Assembly (NCBI GenBank): GCA_014379485.1
Contig: JACMLS010001098.1
Location: 1-8,025, forward strand
Source: Bacteroidia bacterium
Lineage (GTDB): Bacteria > Bacteroidota > Bacteroidia > B-17B0 > Aurantibacillaceae
Reading direction: 5' to 3'
DNA length: 8,025 bases
Of the stretch, positions 1-5,967 are shown piece after piece. Under the pieces are notes generated by a model. It was not told the DNA's origin, did not search any database, and saw only the letters and a list, made by a program, of their open reading frames with translations. Every line of letters starts with the position of its first letter. Within the stretch, counting starts at the first letter, position 1. The translations under genes and the position numbers were made by a program.

Positions 1-776
1 ATGACTTTTAACGCATCCTTAATCTGGTCACTTACTTCTTTATTAAATTCTTCGTAGTGAATATCATGAATTCCAAGATCCGCTGCTTTTAAAAAATCAA
101 GTACTTTTATTTTTCCTTTTTTATCCTTTATTTTCGAAATAGTATTGTTTTTAAATCTAGACTCATGCAAACCGATTATGCTTAACTCCTGAAACCATGA
201 AAGAACCAAAGAAGCTGTTTGTTCATTAAACTGAGCTGCAACTGAAAGGAGAAGAGCATTGTCTCTTACCATACCAGCTTTAATAACGGCCTTACTTTTA
301 GAAAAGCTGCGAGGATGGGTATTAAAAGTTTGAAGGTCTCTGTAAAAAAGTTCAACTTCTTTTGCGTTAGACTTATGAAATAACCATTCAGAAACTACTT
401 GTTTTGAGTTTACTTCAAAACCATAACGATACATAGTACTATTAAGTGTAAAAACAACCTCAAATTCTGACGGGGAATTTTCTGTTTCGGCGCTCAGTTT
501 AAATGGTTCAACAGAAATAAGTTCTCCCTTCTGACTATCCTTAGAGCTTTTTGTTACAAAACCTTGCATGAACAATAAAGCATCTATAAATTTACTTTTG
601 CCGCTTGCATTAGCACCGTATATAACCGCACTTTTTAAAATGTTTAAATTGAATTTATCATCCTCAAAAATATTCTCATCCTTCCTTGTGTCTTTGTCGT
701 AGTTTGATGCTACAAGGCTCAATGTTGCCTTTTCTTTAAATGTTCTAAAGTTGCGTACTGAGAATTGGATTAGCAT
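1..776 (-). CDS. AAA15/COG1106-type ATP-binding protein, N-terminal part (cut by window edge)
   Basis: The reverse strand is open from an ATG at 776 to the left edge with no stop, giving 258 residues of a longer protein; family members are usually about 400 residues or more. It begins MLIQFSVRNFRTFKEKATLS, the typical start of RecF/SMC-like AAA15 (AAA_21) ATPases. A perfect Walker A, GANASGKS, lies at residues 54-61. The Walker B, signature and C-terminal parts would be beyond the window. Such ATPases are often paired with a small downstream gene such as rloB or an abiLi/abiLii-type partner, and several act in phage defence or restriction-linked loci. Here the partner, if any, would be left of position 1, so a defence role is only inference. 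The gene follows the glycosyltransferase by 71 bp and appears to have its own promoter at 805-812. The ATPase family call is firm; the cellular role is open. Confidence 0.9.
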   Translation of the reverse strand, partial: MLIQFSVRNFRTFKEKATLSLVASNYDKDTRKDENIFEDDKFNLNILKSAVIYGANASGKSKFIDALLFMQGFVTKSSKDSQKGELISVEPFKLSAETENSPSEFEVVFTLNSTMYRYGFEVNSKQVVSEWLFHKSNAKEVELFYRDLQTFNTHPRSFSKSKAVIKAGMVRDNALLLSVAAQFNEQTASLVLSWFQELSIIGLHESRFKNNTISKIKDKKGKIKVLDFLKAADLGIHDIHYEEFNKEVSDQIKDALKV

Positions 777-784
777 AATAAAGT

Positions 785-813
785 CTATATTTGCAATATT
801 TATGCAAATATAG
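785..813. repeat. Perfect 11-bp inverted repeat, candidate operator of the ATPase gene
   Basis: CTATATTTGCA at 785-795 and TGCAAATATAG at 803-813 are exact reverse complements separated by seven bases. The dyad lies 9 bp before the ATPase start codon and covers the predicted -7 element on the minus strand. A dimeric repressor bound here would block the promoter. It could also form a hairpin in the leader RNA, although it is AT-rich and has no following T tract in the sense of a terminator. Confidence 0.7.
805..812 (-). promoter_or_regulatory. Bacteroidota-type -7 promoter element for the ATPase gene
   Basis: On the minus strand this reads TATATTTG, an exact match to the Bacteroidota primary sigma factor -7 consensus TAnnTTTG. 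Transcription would start near 798, giving a leader of about 22 nt before the ATG at 776. No good -33 TTTG was found at the expected distance, so the call rests on the -7 match and position. The mirror copy on the plus strand (786-793) comes from the inverted repeat and has no gene to serve. Confidence 0.5.
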
Positions 814-847
814 GCATTATTCTACAACATATTTCCTTTTGAACGAA

Positions 848-1990
848 TCAATTCAACCCTGAAACTTTACTCTGGGTTTTCTGTTTGAGTTTATCAATGG
901 CCAAAAACAAAAATGGCAGCACAATAAACGTTGCCGGAACAATGTACCTGAAACCGTAAGAACCCACCTCAGCAATAAGAAGTAACAACCCGAAATAACT
1001 GAAAATAAATGCGTGCACGGTTATTTCCCAGGTTTGGAATTTTAGTTTTTCTCTTATGCGGAGAAAGAGGTAAACAAAATAGCCGAGCCACATAATAAAC
1101 CAGTGGGGACGAATTTGATACTCAGGTTCAAGCGGAGATAAAATGCCGAAAAAGAAAATTATTTTTTTGAAAATAAGCGAAACCGAAAGATCAGGCTGTT
1201 TGAAAAAACTTGTCCCGAAACTAAGGCCTTCAGAAGGTAAAAAAGTGAAACTGCCGCACACCAGGTAATTTCTTAAAGCGAGAAAAGAAGAACTGAAAAC
1301 AAGCACCGCTAAAAACAAAAGCAGTTTTGTAATGCCGGCTTTCTTTTGCTTTATGTAATGAAAGAAAATAATTACAATGAGAATTAAAAGAAATGGTAAA
1401 AGATTGGGCCTTGTTAAAACAGATAAGCCCATAAAAAAAGCAGCAGCTAATTGTAACGAAAGTTTGCCTTTTTCAAGCCCCCTTACAAAACAAAAAAAGA
1501 AAGCTGAAATGGTAAAGATGGCCAGGTTCTCACTGAGCAAACGAAAAGCGTAATATTTGCTCACATCTAACAAGCCAAAAAGAGCAAGAGCAAAAAGAAA
1601 CAAAAGCCCGGTAAGCGGTTTCATTTTATTGCGGAAAGTAAAATAAACCAGGCACACAGAACAAGCCAGCAGTATGTTTTGAATAATGTAAATAGGAATT
1701 ACATTCATACCAAACACTTTAAAGCACCCCGCCACAAAATAATTGTACAAAAAACCGTTGGGCGAAAAATACTCTCCAGACACTTTACTGATCAAAAGTC
1801 CGTTCTCTTTAATGTCAAGAGCCAGGCGCGCATACCGGCTCCAATCGTCAGGGCCGGTCAGTATTTTTTCAATGTCGTTTTCAAAAGGGTAAAGCCTGAA
1901 AACTGCCAGCAAAGCAAAAGCGGGTATGAGTAACAGGGCGAGTAGATTTCCTGTTTTTTTGGTGCTTAAGAGTTGGAGGAGTTTTTGCAT
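848..1990 (-). CDS. GT-C type integral membrane glycosyltransferase (PMT_2/ArnT-like)
   Basis: The 380-residue protein has about nine to ten hydrophobic helices. A soluble loop after the first helix holds the acidic pair D48-D49 in TGPDDWSRYARLALDI, the expected place and form of the catalytic acidic motif in GT-C enzymes that use polyprenyl-phosphate sugars. Other family-like signatures are FLYNYFVAGCFKVFG (80-94), SENLAIF (153-159), TRPNLLPF (193-200), ALRNYLVCGSF (238-248) and a late FRYIVPATFIVLPF (348-361). It would transfer a sugar from a lipid carrier to a glycan or protein on the outer face of the inner membrane; donor and acceptor are unknown. The ATG at 1990 is 14 bp past the stop of the barrel gene, so the two are probably co-transcribed. 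It is shorter than ArnT or PMT and lacks a large C-terminal periplasmic domain. Confidence is high for the fold and low for the substrate. Confidence 0.8.
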   Translation of the reverse strand: MQKLLQLLSTKKTGNLLALLLIPAFALLAVFRLYPFENDIEKILTGPDDWSRYARLALDIKENGLLISKVSGEYFSPNGFLYNYFVAGCFKVFGMNVIPIYIIQNILLACSVCLVYFTFRNKMKPLTGLLFLFALALFGLLDVSKYYAFRLLSENLAIFTISAFFFCFVRGLEKGKLSLQLAAAFFMGLSVLTRPNLLPFLLILIVIIFFHYIKQKKAGITKLLLFLAVLVFSSSFLALRNYLVCGSFTFLPSEGLSFGTSFFKQPDLSVSLIFKKIIFFFGILSPLEPEYQIRPHWFIMWLGYFVYLFLRIREKLKFQTWEITVHAFIFSYFGLLLLIAEVGSYGFRYIVPATFIVLPFLFLAIDKLKQKTQSKVSGLN

Positions 1991-2004
1991 TGGTGGGTTT
2001 GAAG

Positions 2005-2721
2005 CTAATGCTTCTTTTCATGCTTTTTTGTTTTTATAGTAACTAAAAGGTTGAGACCAATAGAATAAAAGTTACAATCTCTTGGATAGTAATATATCCG
2101 CACCACATTTGTGTTATGACTTAAAAAAAACCCACCTCCCAAAATAAGCTTTCTGCTCTCCAATAAATTCAAATTAATTTTAGCACCTACGGTTACATAA
2201 TCAAAATTTGAAGAGCCGAGTCCACCCCTTGCAAAAACATCATAAGAGCCCGCAATATCTTTGACTTCCTGTGTTAATGTTTCTTTTAAAAAGAAGTTGA
2301 AATTAACAAAGGGTTCAAGGCTAAATGGTTTTTTTAAACGTGAAAAATAAAATTCGTATCCAAGGTTAAAAACAAGATAGTGTTGCCTGAGTTTTGATTT
2401 AAGAAGCAGGTAATTTTTATCCCATGGCTCATACTTAAATTTACCTGAATAATTCAAAGTGTTTAGCTGCCAACCCAGGTTAAACCTGATTCTGTTTTTT
2501 TTAACTGAGTCGTTTTTTTCAACTCCAACCATTATTTCGTAATTCATCCATGAGGTTTCGCCATAAAAAACGGTATCCTTTTGTCCCTGAAAACTACAAA
2601 TCCTGTTATAACAAGAAGGCTGAACCAGAAAATTAATCTGGGCCTTTAACACATAACCAAAATTGGCAAATGCCAAAAACGATAGATATAACTTTCTCAA
2701 GGTGGGAATACTATTTTTCAA
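2005..2721 (-). CDS. Secreted outer-membrane beta-barrel-like protein, unknown function
   Basis: The protein has an N-terminal signal peptide: a basic stretch (TLRK), a hydrophobic core (LYLSFLAFANFGYVL) and a likely cleavage after LKA before Q28. The mature part is rich in aromatic residues, with alternating polar and hydrophobic residues in stretches near 77-90, 104-126, 133-147, 172-188, 190-202 and 216-230. This suggests a small barrel of about eight strands, like the Bacteroidota 'outer membrane beta-barrel' families. No enzyme motif was recognised. The start is uncertain: the frame opens at TTG 2721, a second TTG at 2700 would give the tidy signal peptide (M)RKLYLSF, and there is no upstream in-frame ATG. 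The last residues are a basic tail (TKKHEKKH), not the usual terminal aromatic residue. A weak -7-like TATCTTTA lies at 2745-2752 on the minus strand. The gene follows mreB by 87 bp and precedes the glycosyltransferase by 14 bp, suggesting envelope work. Confidence 0.7.
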   Translation of the reverse strand: MKNSIPTLRKLYLSFLAFANFGYVLKAQINFLVQPSCYNRICSFQGQKDTVFYGETSWMNYEIMVGVEKNDSVKKNRIRFNLGWQLNTLNYSGKFKYEPWDKNYLLLKSKLRQHYLVFNLGYEFYFSRLKKPFSLEPFVNFNFFLKETLTQEVKDIAGSYDVFARGGLGSSNFDYVTVGAKINLNLLESRKLILGGGFFLSHNTNVVRIYYYPRDCNFYSIGLNLLVTIKTKKHEKKH

Positions 2722-2760
2722 TTAAAGAAAATGAAAACTATAACTAAAGATAGTAAATCC

Positions 2761-2775
2761 TCAGAAAGTTTCTGA
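2761..2775. repeat. Short inverted repeat between mreB and the barrel gene
   Basis: TCAGAAA at 2761-2767 and TTTCTGA at 2769-2775 are perfect complements around one base. It lies in the 87-bp spacer after the mreB stop. As RNA it could form a short hairpin that separates mreB from the next unit, but no U tract follows on the minus strand, so a classical intrinsic terminator is not supported. Confidence 0.4.
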
Positions 2776-2808
2776 TGAAAAATTCTTTGATGAATAGCGA
2801 AAAGGAAA

Positions 2809-3831
2809 TTACTTAATAAGGAATGGGAATTTCTGAATGTTCTTAAGTGCAATTCCGGTACCACGTGCCACTGCGCGCAACGGGTCTTCTGCAATGTGTA
2901 CAGGCAATTTTGTTTTCATAGAGATTCGTTTGTCAAGACCACGCAGTAAAGCTCCACCACCCGCCATGTAAATACCGGTGCGGTAAATATCTGCAGAAAG
3001 TTCTGGCGGGGTCATTTCAAGCGCATTTAAAATCGCTTCTTCTATTTTTGAAATAGATTTGTCTAAAGCGTGGGCAATCTCTACATAAGAAACATAAATT
3101 TCTTTCGGAATTCCGGTCATTAAATCGCGGCCGTGAACGGGGTAATCTGCCGGCGGAGAATCAATCTCTGTCATAGCCGCGCCCACTTCTATTTTTACAC
3201 GTTCTGCAGAGCGCTCACCAATTAAAATGTTGTGCTGCCTGCGCATGTACTCTTCAATATTTGCTGTAAAATCATCTCCTGCAATACGTATAGATTTATC
3301 GCACACAATACCACCTAAAGCAATAACGGCAATTTCAGATGTACCACCGCCAATATCAATGATCATGTTGCCCATGGGCTCTTCAACATCTATACCCATA
3401 CCAATTGCTGCTGCCATTGGTTCGTGAATCATGTACACTTCTTTTGCGCCGGCATGCTCAGCACTGTCACGCACCGCACGTTTTTCTACCTCTGTAATAC
3501 CGCTTGGTATACAAATTACCATTCGTAGCGAAGGCTGAAAAAATTTGCGTCCGGGATTGATCATTTTAATCATTCCCTTAATCATCTCTTCTGCCGCCTG
3601 AAAATCTGCAATTACCCCATCTTTTAAAGGACGAATTGTTTTAATATTCTCGTGTGTTTTACCGTGCATTTGCTGGGCCTGCTTACCCACCGCAATAATT
3701 TTTCCGGTTGTTCTGTCTACCGCAACAATAGAAGGTTCATCAACCACCACTTTATCATTATGAATAATAATAGTGTTGGCCGTACCTAAGTCTATGGCTA
3801 TTTCCTGAGTTAAAAAATTAAACAATCCCAT
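2809..3831 (-). CDS. mreB: Rod shape-determining protein MreB
   Basis: This is a full-length bacterial actin of 340 residues, the usual size. All actin-fold ATP-binding blocks are present: phosphate 1 AIDLGTANT (12-20), the phosphate 2 region NMIIDIGGGTSEIAVI (155-170) and the adenosine loop GIYMAGGGALLRGLD (286-300). The conserved MIHEPMAAAIG (134-144), RIAGDDFT (182-189) and IRPLKDGVIADF (66-77) are also seen. The N-terminal MGLFNFL is the expected short membrane-binding amphipathic stretch. MreB forms membrane-bound filaments that guide peptidoglycan synthesis with MreC, MreD, RodA and PBP2. The gene follows purH by 245 bp, an order common in Bacteroidota, but mreC is not next: a beta-barrel gene is. 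No clear TAnnTTTG element lies in the spacer, so transcription may come from purH. The leader is filled by ACGAAT-type repeats beginning 6 bp before the ATG. Confidence 0.97.
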   Translation of the reverse strand: MGLFNFLTQEIAIDLGTANTIIIHNDKVVVDEPSIVAVDRTTGKIIAVGKQAQQMHGKTHENIKTIRPLKDGVIADFQAAEEMIKGMIKMINPGRKFFQPSLRMVICIPSGITEVEKRAVRDSAEHAGAKEVYMIHEPMAAAIGMGIDVEEPMGNMIIDIGGGTSEIAVIALGGIVCDKSIRIAGDDFTANIEEYMRRQHNILIGERSAERVKIEVGAAMTEIDSPPADYPVHGRDLMTGIPKEIYVSYVEIAHALDKSISKIEEAILNALEMTPPELSADIYRTGIYMAGGGALLRGLDKRISMKTKLPVHIAEDPLRAVARGTGIALKNIQKFPFLIK

Positions 3832-3837
3832 TTATCT

Positions 3838-3943
3838 ACGAATAACGAATTTTTTACGAATCTACGAATTACTAAATTTACGAATCACGAATTTGTTACG
3901 AATACAAAAGCTGGTTCTTATAATTTTTTACGAAGGTACGAAT
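3838..3943. repeat. Heptamer array ACGAATn upstream of mreB
   Basis: ACGAAT begins at 3838, 3845, 3856, 3864, 3880, 3887, 3898 and 3938, with a variant ACGAAG at 3930. Seen as seven-base units (ACGAATn), they are back to back or separated by 1, 4 or 9 bases. The block 3838-3861 recurs at 3880-3903 with two mismatches in 24 bases, 42 bp away. The array occupies the region just before the mreB start codon, so it would form the mRNA leader or promoter region. No coding frame explains it. Confidence 0.85.
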
Positions 3944-4048
3944 AAGAGACTTAGTTTGTGAGTGCATTTTTCTGTCTTTTATTTTTCGTTCGTTATGCTT
4001 TATTAACTGTTGGAGTGATGGAATATTGGGTACATTCTTCAAACTTCC

Positions 4049-4066
4049 TCCCGATAGCTATCGGGA
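4049..4066. repeat. 18-bp perfect palindrome, copy 1 (after purH)
   Basis: TCCCGATAGCTATCGGGA is its own reverse complement and lies 10 bp past the purH stop. An identical copy lies at 5796-5813, upstream of purH. As RNA it could form a GC-capped hairpin that ends or protects the purH message. No T tract follows on either strand, so it is listed as a repetitive extragenic palindrome and not as a terminator. Confidence 0.85.
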
Positions 4067-4076
4067 CTTCCACCCA

Positions 4077-5603
4077 TTAGTGTTTAAAGTGTCTGAAACC
4101 TGTAAACACCATACTCATTTCGTTGTTGTTGCAATACTCAATGCTCTCTTTGTCCTTAATGCTTCCGCCAGGCTGAATGACTGCTTTGATTCCGGCCTGG
4201 TTGGCAATTTCTACGCAATCAGGAAAAGGAAAAAACGCATCAGATGCCATTACGGCTCCGTTCAGATCAAACTTAAAATTGGTGGCTTTGTTGATGGCTT
4301 GCAACAGCGCATCTACACGAGATGTTTGCCCTGTTCCGCTTGCCAGTAACATTCCGTTTTTTGCCAAAACTATGGTGTTTGATTTAGTGTGCTTAACTAA
4401 TTTATTGGCAAACAAAAGGTCTTTTATTTCTGATGCAGAAGGCGCAACTGTTGTTACACTTTTAAGATCTGAGGCAGTTTCTACTTTCAGATCTTTATCC
4501 TGTTCAACAGCCCCGTTTAGCAAAGAGCGGAAATTTGTTTTGGGCAATTCTACTTTTTTCTGAATCAGTACAATTCTGTTTGCTTTAGATTTAAGAATTT
4601 GAAGTGCGTCTGCATTGTAAGCAGGCGCAATAATTACTTCAAAAAATAATTTATTTATTTCTGCTGCAGTTTCTGCATCAACAGTTGTATTGGTAATTAA
4701 AATTCCGCCAAAAGCAGAAACCGGGTCGGCAGCAAGGGCATCCGTCCAGGCATCAATAAGTTTTGGGCGAGATGCAATTCCGCAAGCGTTATTATGTTTA
4801 AGAATAGCAAAAGTTGTTTCGGTAAAATCTGCCATCAGGTTTACTGCGGCATCCACATCCAATAAATTATTATAAGAAAGTTCTTTGCCGTTCAGTTTAT
4901 CAAAAATAGCATTGAGATCGCCAAAGAAAAATCCTTTCTGATGCGGATTTTCTCCGTAACGCAATATCTGGTGCTGATGCTCGCTTTGCTTAAAGGCAAT
5001 AGTTGAACAATCTGCGTTGAAATAATTGAAAATGGCAGAATCGTAATGAGAAGAAACACCAAATGCTTTTCCGGCAAAGGCTTTTCTGTCTGCAATTTCT
5101 GAGTAGCCTTGTTTCTCTTCTAACAATTTTAAAAGCGGAAGGTACTCGTTGCGCGATGGAACAATAATTACATCGTTAAAGTTTTTTGCTGCTGCGCGGA
5201 TCAGAGAAATTCCTCCAATATCAATTTTCTCAATTACATCTTTTTCTGCTGCACCGCCCGCCAATGTTTCTTCGAATGGATAGAGATCAACAATTACAAG
5301 ATCAAGTTCCGGAATTTCGTATTGCTCTAATTGTGCAAGATCACTTTCTAATTCGCGGCGACCTAAAATTCCGCCAAAAATTTTAGGATGTAATGTTTTT
5401 ACCCTTCCACCTAAAATAGAGGGGTAAGAGGTAAGTTCTTCAACCGGAATTACAGGAAGGCCTAAACCCTCTATAAAACTCTGTGTACCGCCTGTACTGT
5501 ACATTACAACGCCCAGAGAATGAAGTTTTTTCACCACTTCGTCAAGGTGATCTTTGTAATACACAGAGATCAGTGCAGATTTAATTTTTTTCTTTTCGCT
5601 CAT
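4077..5603 (-). CDS. purH: Bifunctional AICAR transformylase / IMP cyclohydrolase PurH
   Basis: This 508-residue cytosolic enzyme catalyses the last two steps of purine synthesis: formylation of AICAR with 10-formyltetrahydrofolate, then ring closure to IMP. The N-terminal MGS-like cyclohydrolase domain shows STGGT (36-40), GGRVKTLHPK (65-74), DLVIVDLYPF (101-110) and IDIGGISLIRAAAKN (127-141). The transformylase domain shows RYGENPHQ (215-222), ELSYNNLLDVDAA (241-253), the catalytic Lys-His in KHNNACG (269-275), DPVSAFGG (293-300), SGTGQTSRVDA (422-432) and AFFPFPDCVE (456-465), and ends with TGFRHFKH. The start is the ATG at 5603 (MSEKKK); the frame also opens at a TTG nine bases earlier, which is less likely. 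An AAGGAT lies 11 nt before the ATG inside a small hairpin, and a TACTTTTG promoter element lies about 95 bp upstream. mreB follows by 245 bp; an ABC permease diverges upstream. Confidence 0.97.
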   Translation of the reverse strand: MSEKKKIKSALISVYYKDHLDEVVKKLHSLGVVMYSTGGTQSFIEGLGLPVIPVEELTSYPSILGGRVKTLHPKIFGGILGRRELESDLAQLEQYEIPELDLVIVDLYPFEETLAGGAAEKDVIEKIDIGGISLIRAAAKNFNDVIIVPSRNEYLPLLKLLEEKQGYSEIADRKAFAGKAFGVSSHYDSAIFNYFNADCSTIAFKQSEHQHQILRYGENPHQKGFFFGDLNAIFDKLNGKELSYNNLLDVDAAVNLMADFTETTFAILKHNNACGIASRPKLIDAWTDALAADPVSAFGGILITNTTVDAETAAEINKLFFEVIIAPAYNADALQILKSKANRIVLIQKKVELPKTNFRSLLNGAVEQDKDLKVETASDLKSVTTVAPSASEIKDLLFANKLVKHTKSNTIVLAKNGMLLASGTGQTSRVDALLQAINKATNFKFDLNGAVMASDAFFPFPDCVEIANQAGIKAVIQPGGSIKDKESIEYCNNNEMSMVFTGFRHFKH

Positions 5604-5614
5604 CAAATTCAATA

Positions 5615-5629
5615 ATCCTTCGCAAGGAT
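5615..5629 (-). promoter_or_regulatory. Hairpin holding the purH ribosome-binding site
   Basis: On the minus strand the sequence reads ATCCTT-GCG-AAGGAT, a perfect 6-bp stem with a three-base loop that a G-U pair can extend. Its 3' arm contains AAGGA, a Shine-Dalgarno-like sequence, ending 11 nt before the purH ATG. Folding would hide it from the ribosome. Both the Shine-Dalgarno match and its pairing are unusual for this phylum; regulation is inferred. Confidence 0.4.
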
Positions 5630-5697
5630 CTGATTAATTTTTTTAAAAAACACAATACCAAATAAACCGCAATTGCTACGGCTTTCGCAGTAAGCTG

Positions 5698-5705
5698 CAA
5701 AAGTA
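5698..5705 (-). promoter_or_regulatory. Candidate -7 promoter element for purH
   Basis: The minus strand reads TACTTTTG, an exact TAnnTTTG match. Transcription would begin near 5691 and give a leader of about 88 nt that includes the hairpin at 5615-5629. No matching -33 TTTG was found, so the call rests on one motif and its position. Confidence 0.4.
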
Positions 5706-5795
5706 ATGGTTTTTACCACCTTCATCTTACTAAAATTCAGCTTGTTGATAAATACGGAGCTTTGTTGAAAAGACAGATTTCCGTAATTATGCCAC

Positions 5796-5813
5796 TCCCG
5801 ATAGCTATCGGGA
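5796..5813. repeat. 18-bp perfect palindrome, copy 2 (upstream of purH)
   Basis: This is identical to the palindrome at 4049-4066 (TCCCGATAGCTATCGGGA), and the preceding base C is shared too. It lies in the divergent spacer between purH and the ABC permease, upstream of the purH promoter candidate, so it cannot be a purH terminator. Two exact copies about 1.75 kb apart argue for a dispersed repeat family. Confidence 0.85.
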
Positions 5814-5814
5814 T

Positions 5815-5846
5815 CGCAGATTACCACGGATTGATTACGCAGATTA
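5815..5846. repeat. Direct repeat CGCAGATTA with a related CACGGATT between copies
   Basis: CGCAGATTA occurs at 5815-5823 and again at 5838-5846, with CACGGATT at 5825-5832 between them. Blocks of this kind (CGCAGATTA / CACGGATTA words) recur in intergenic DNA of many bacteria. It directly follows the palindrome at 5796-5813 and precedes the heptamer array at 5859-5907, so three repeat types are stacked in one spacer. Confidence 0.6.
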
Positions 5847-5858
5847 TTTTTTTGAGCC

Positions 5859-5907
5859 TCGACTCTCTACTCCCTATCTCCTATTGCCTAACCCCTATTC
5901 CCTCTCT
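5859..5907. repeat. Tandem heptamer array, consensus CCTAnnn
   Basis: Seven consecutive seven-base units are in strict register: TCGACTC, TCTACTC, CCTATCT, CCTATTG, CCTAACC, CCTATTC, CCTCTCT. The central four all begin CCTA, at 5873, 5880, 5887 and 5894, an exact 7-bp period. The stretch is almost all pyrimidine on the plus strand. It ends 26 bp before the -7 element of the ABC permease and could influence that promoter; no coding frame explains it. Confidence 0.75.
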
Positions 5908-5933
5908 CAAAAAAATATCTTGTTTTTAATCCT

Positions 5934-5941
5934 TAATTTTG
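5934..5941 (+). promoter_or_regulatory. Candidate -7 promoter element for the ABC permease
   Basis: TAATTTTG matches TAnnTTTG exactly and lies 26 bp before the ATG at 5968, giving a predicted leader of about 20 nt. A TTG at 5920-5922 is too close to serve as the normal -33 element. The position also argues that translation does not begin at the TTG at 5884, which is upstream of this promoter. Confidence 0.45.
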
Positions 5942-5967
5942 AGAAGGATTTACTGATAAAAATTAAA

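Noticed and set aside
786..793. A plus-strand TATATTTG promoter element.
   Set aside because: It is the mirror half of the inverted repeat and would transcribe only antisense to the glycosyltransferase gene; nothing else supports it.
1679..1933. A short plus-strand frame inside the glycosyltransferase gene.
   Set aside because: It lies wholly antisense to a well-supported gene and its product has no recognisable features.
3838..3943. A CRISPR array.
   Set aside because: The repeat unit is only six to seven bases and the spacers are 0-26 bases of varied length; no cas gene is present.
4049..4066. An intrinsic terminator of purH.
   Set aside because: The hairpin has no following T tract on the minus strand, and an identical copy lies upstream of purH where no terminator is needed for it.
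5604..5612. A purH start at TTG 5612.
   Set aside because: The ATG at 5603 is three codons later, gives the expected length and has a Shine-Dalgarno-like sequence at a workable distance.
5609..5827. A 72-codon minus-strand frame upstream of purH.
   Set aside because: It starts at a non-ATG codon, runs through the palindrome (reading as DPDSYRE) and the purH promoter candidate, and has no recognisable protein character.
5884..5967. An N-terminal extension of the permease from TTG 5884.
   Set aside because: It begins inside the heptamer array and upstream of the likely promoter; the ATG at 5968 gives the normal family start.
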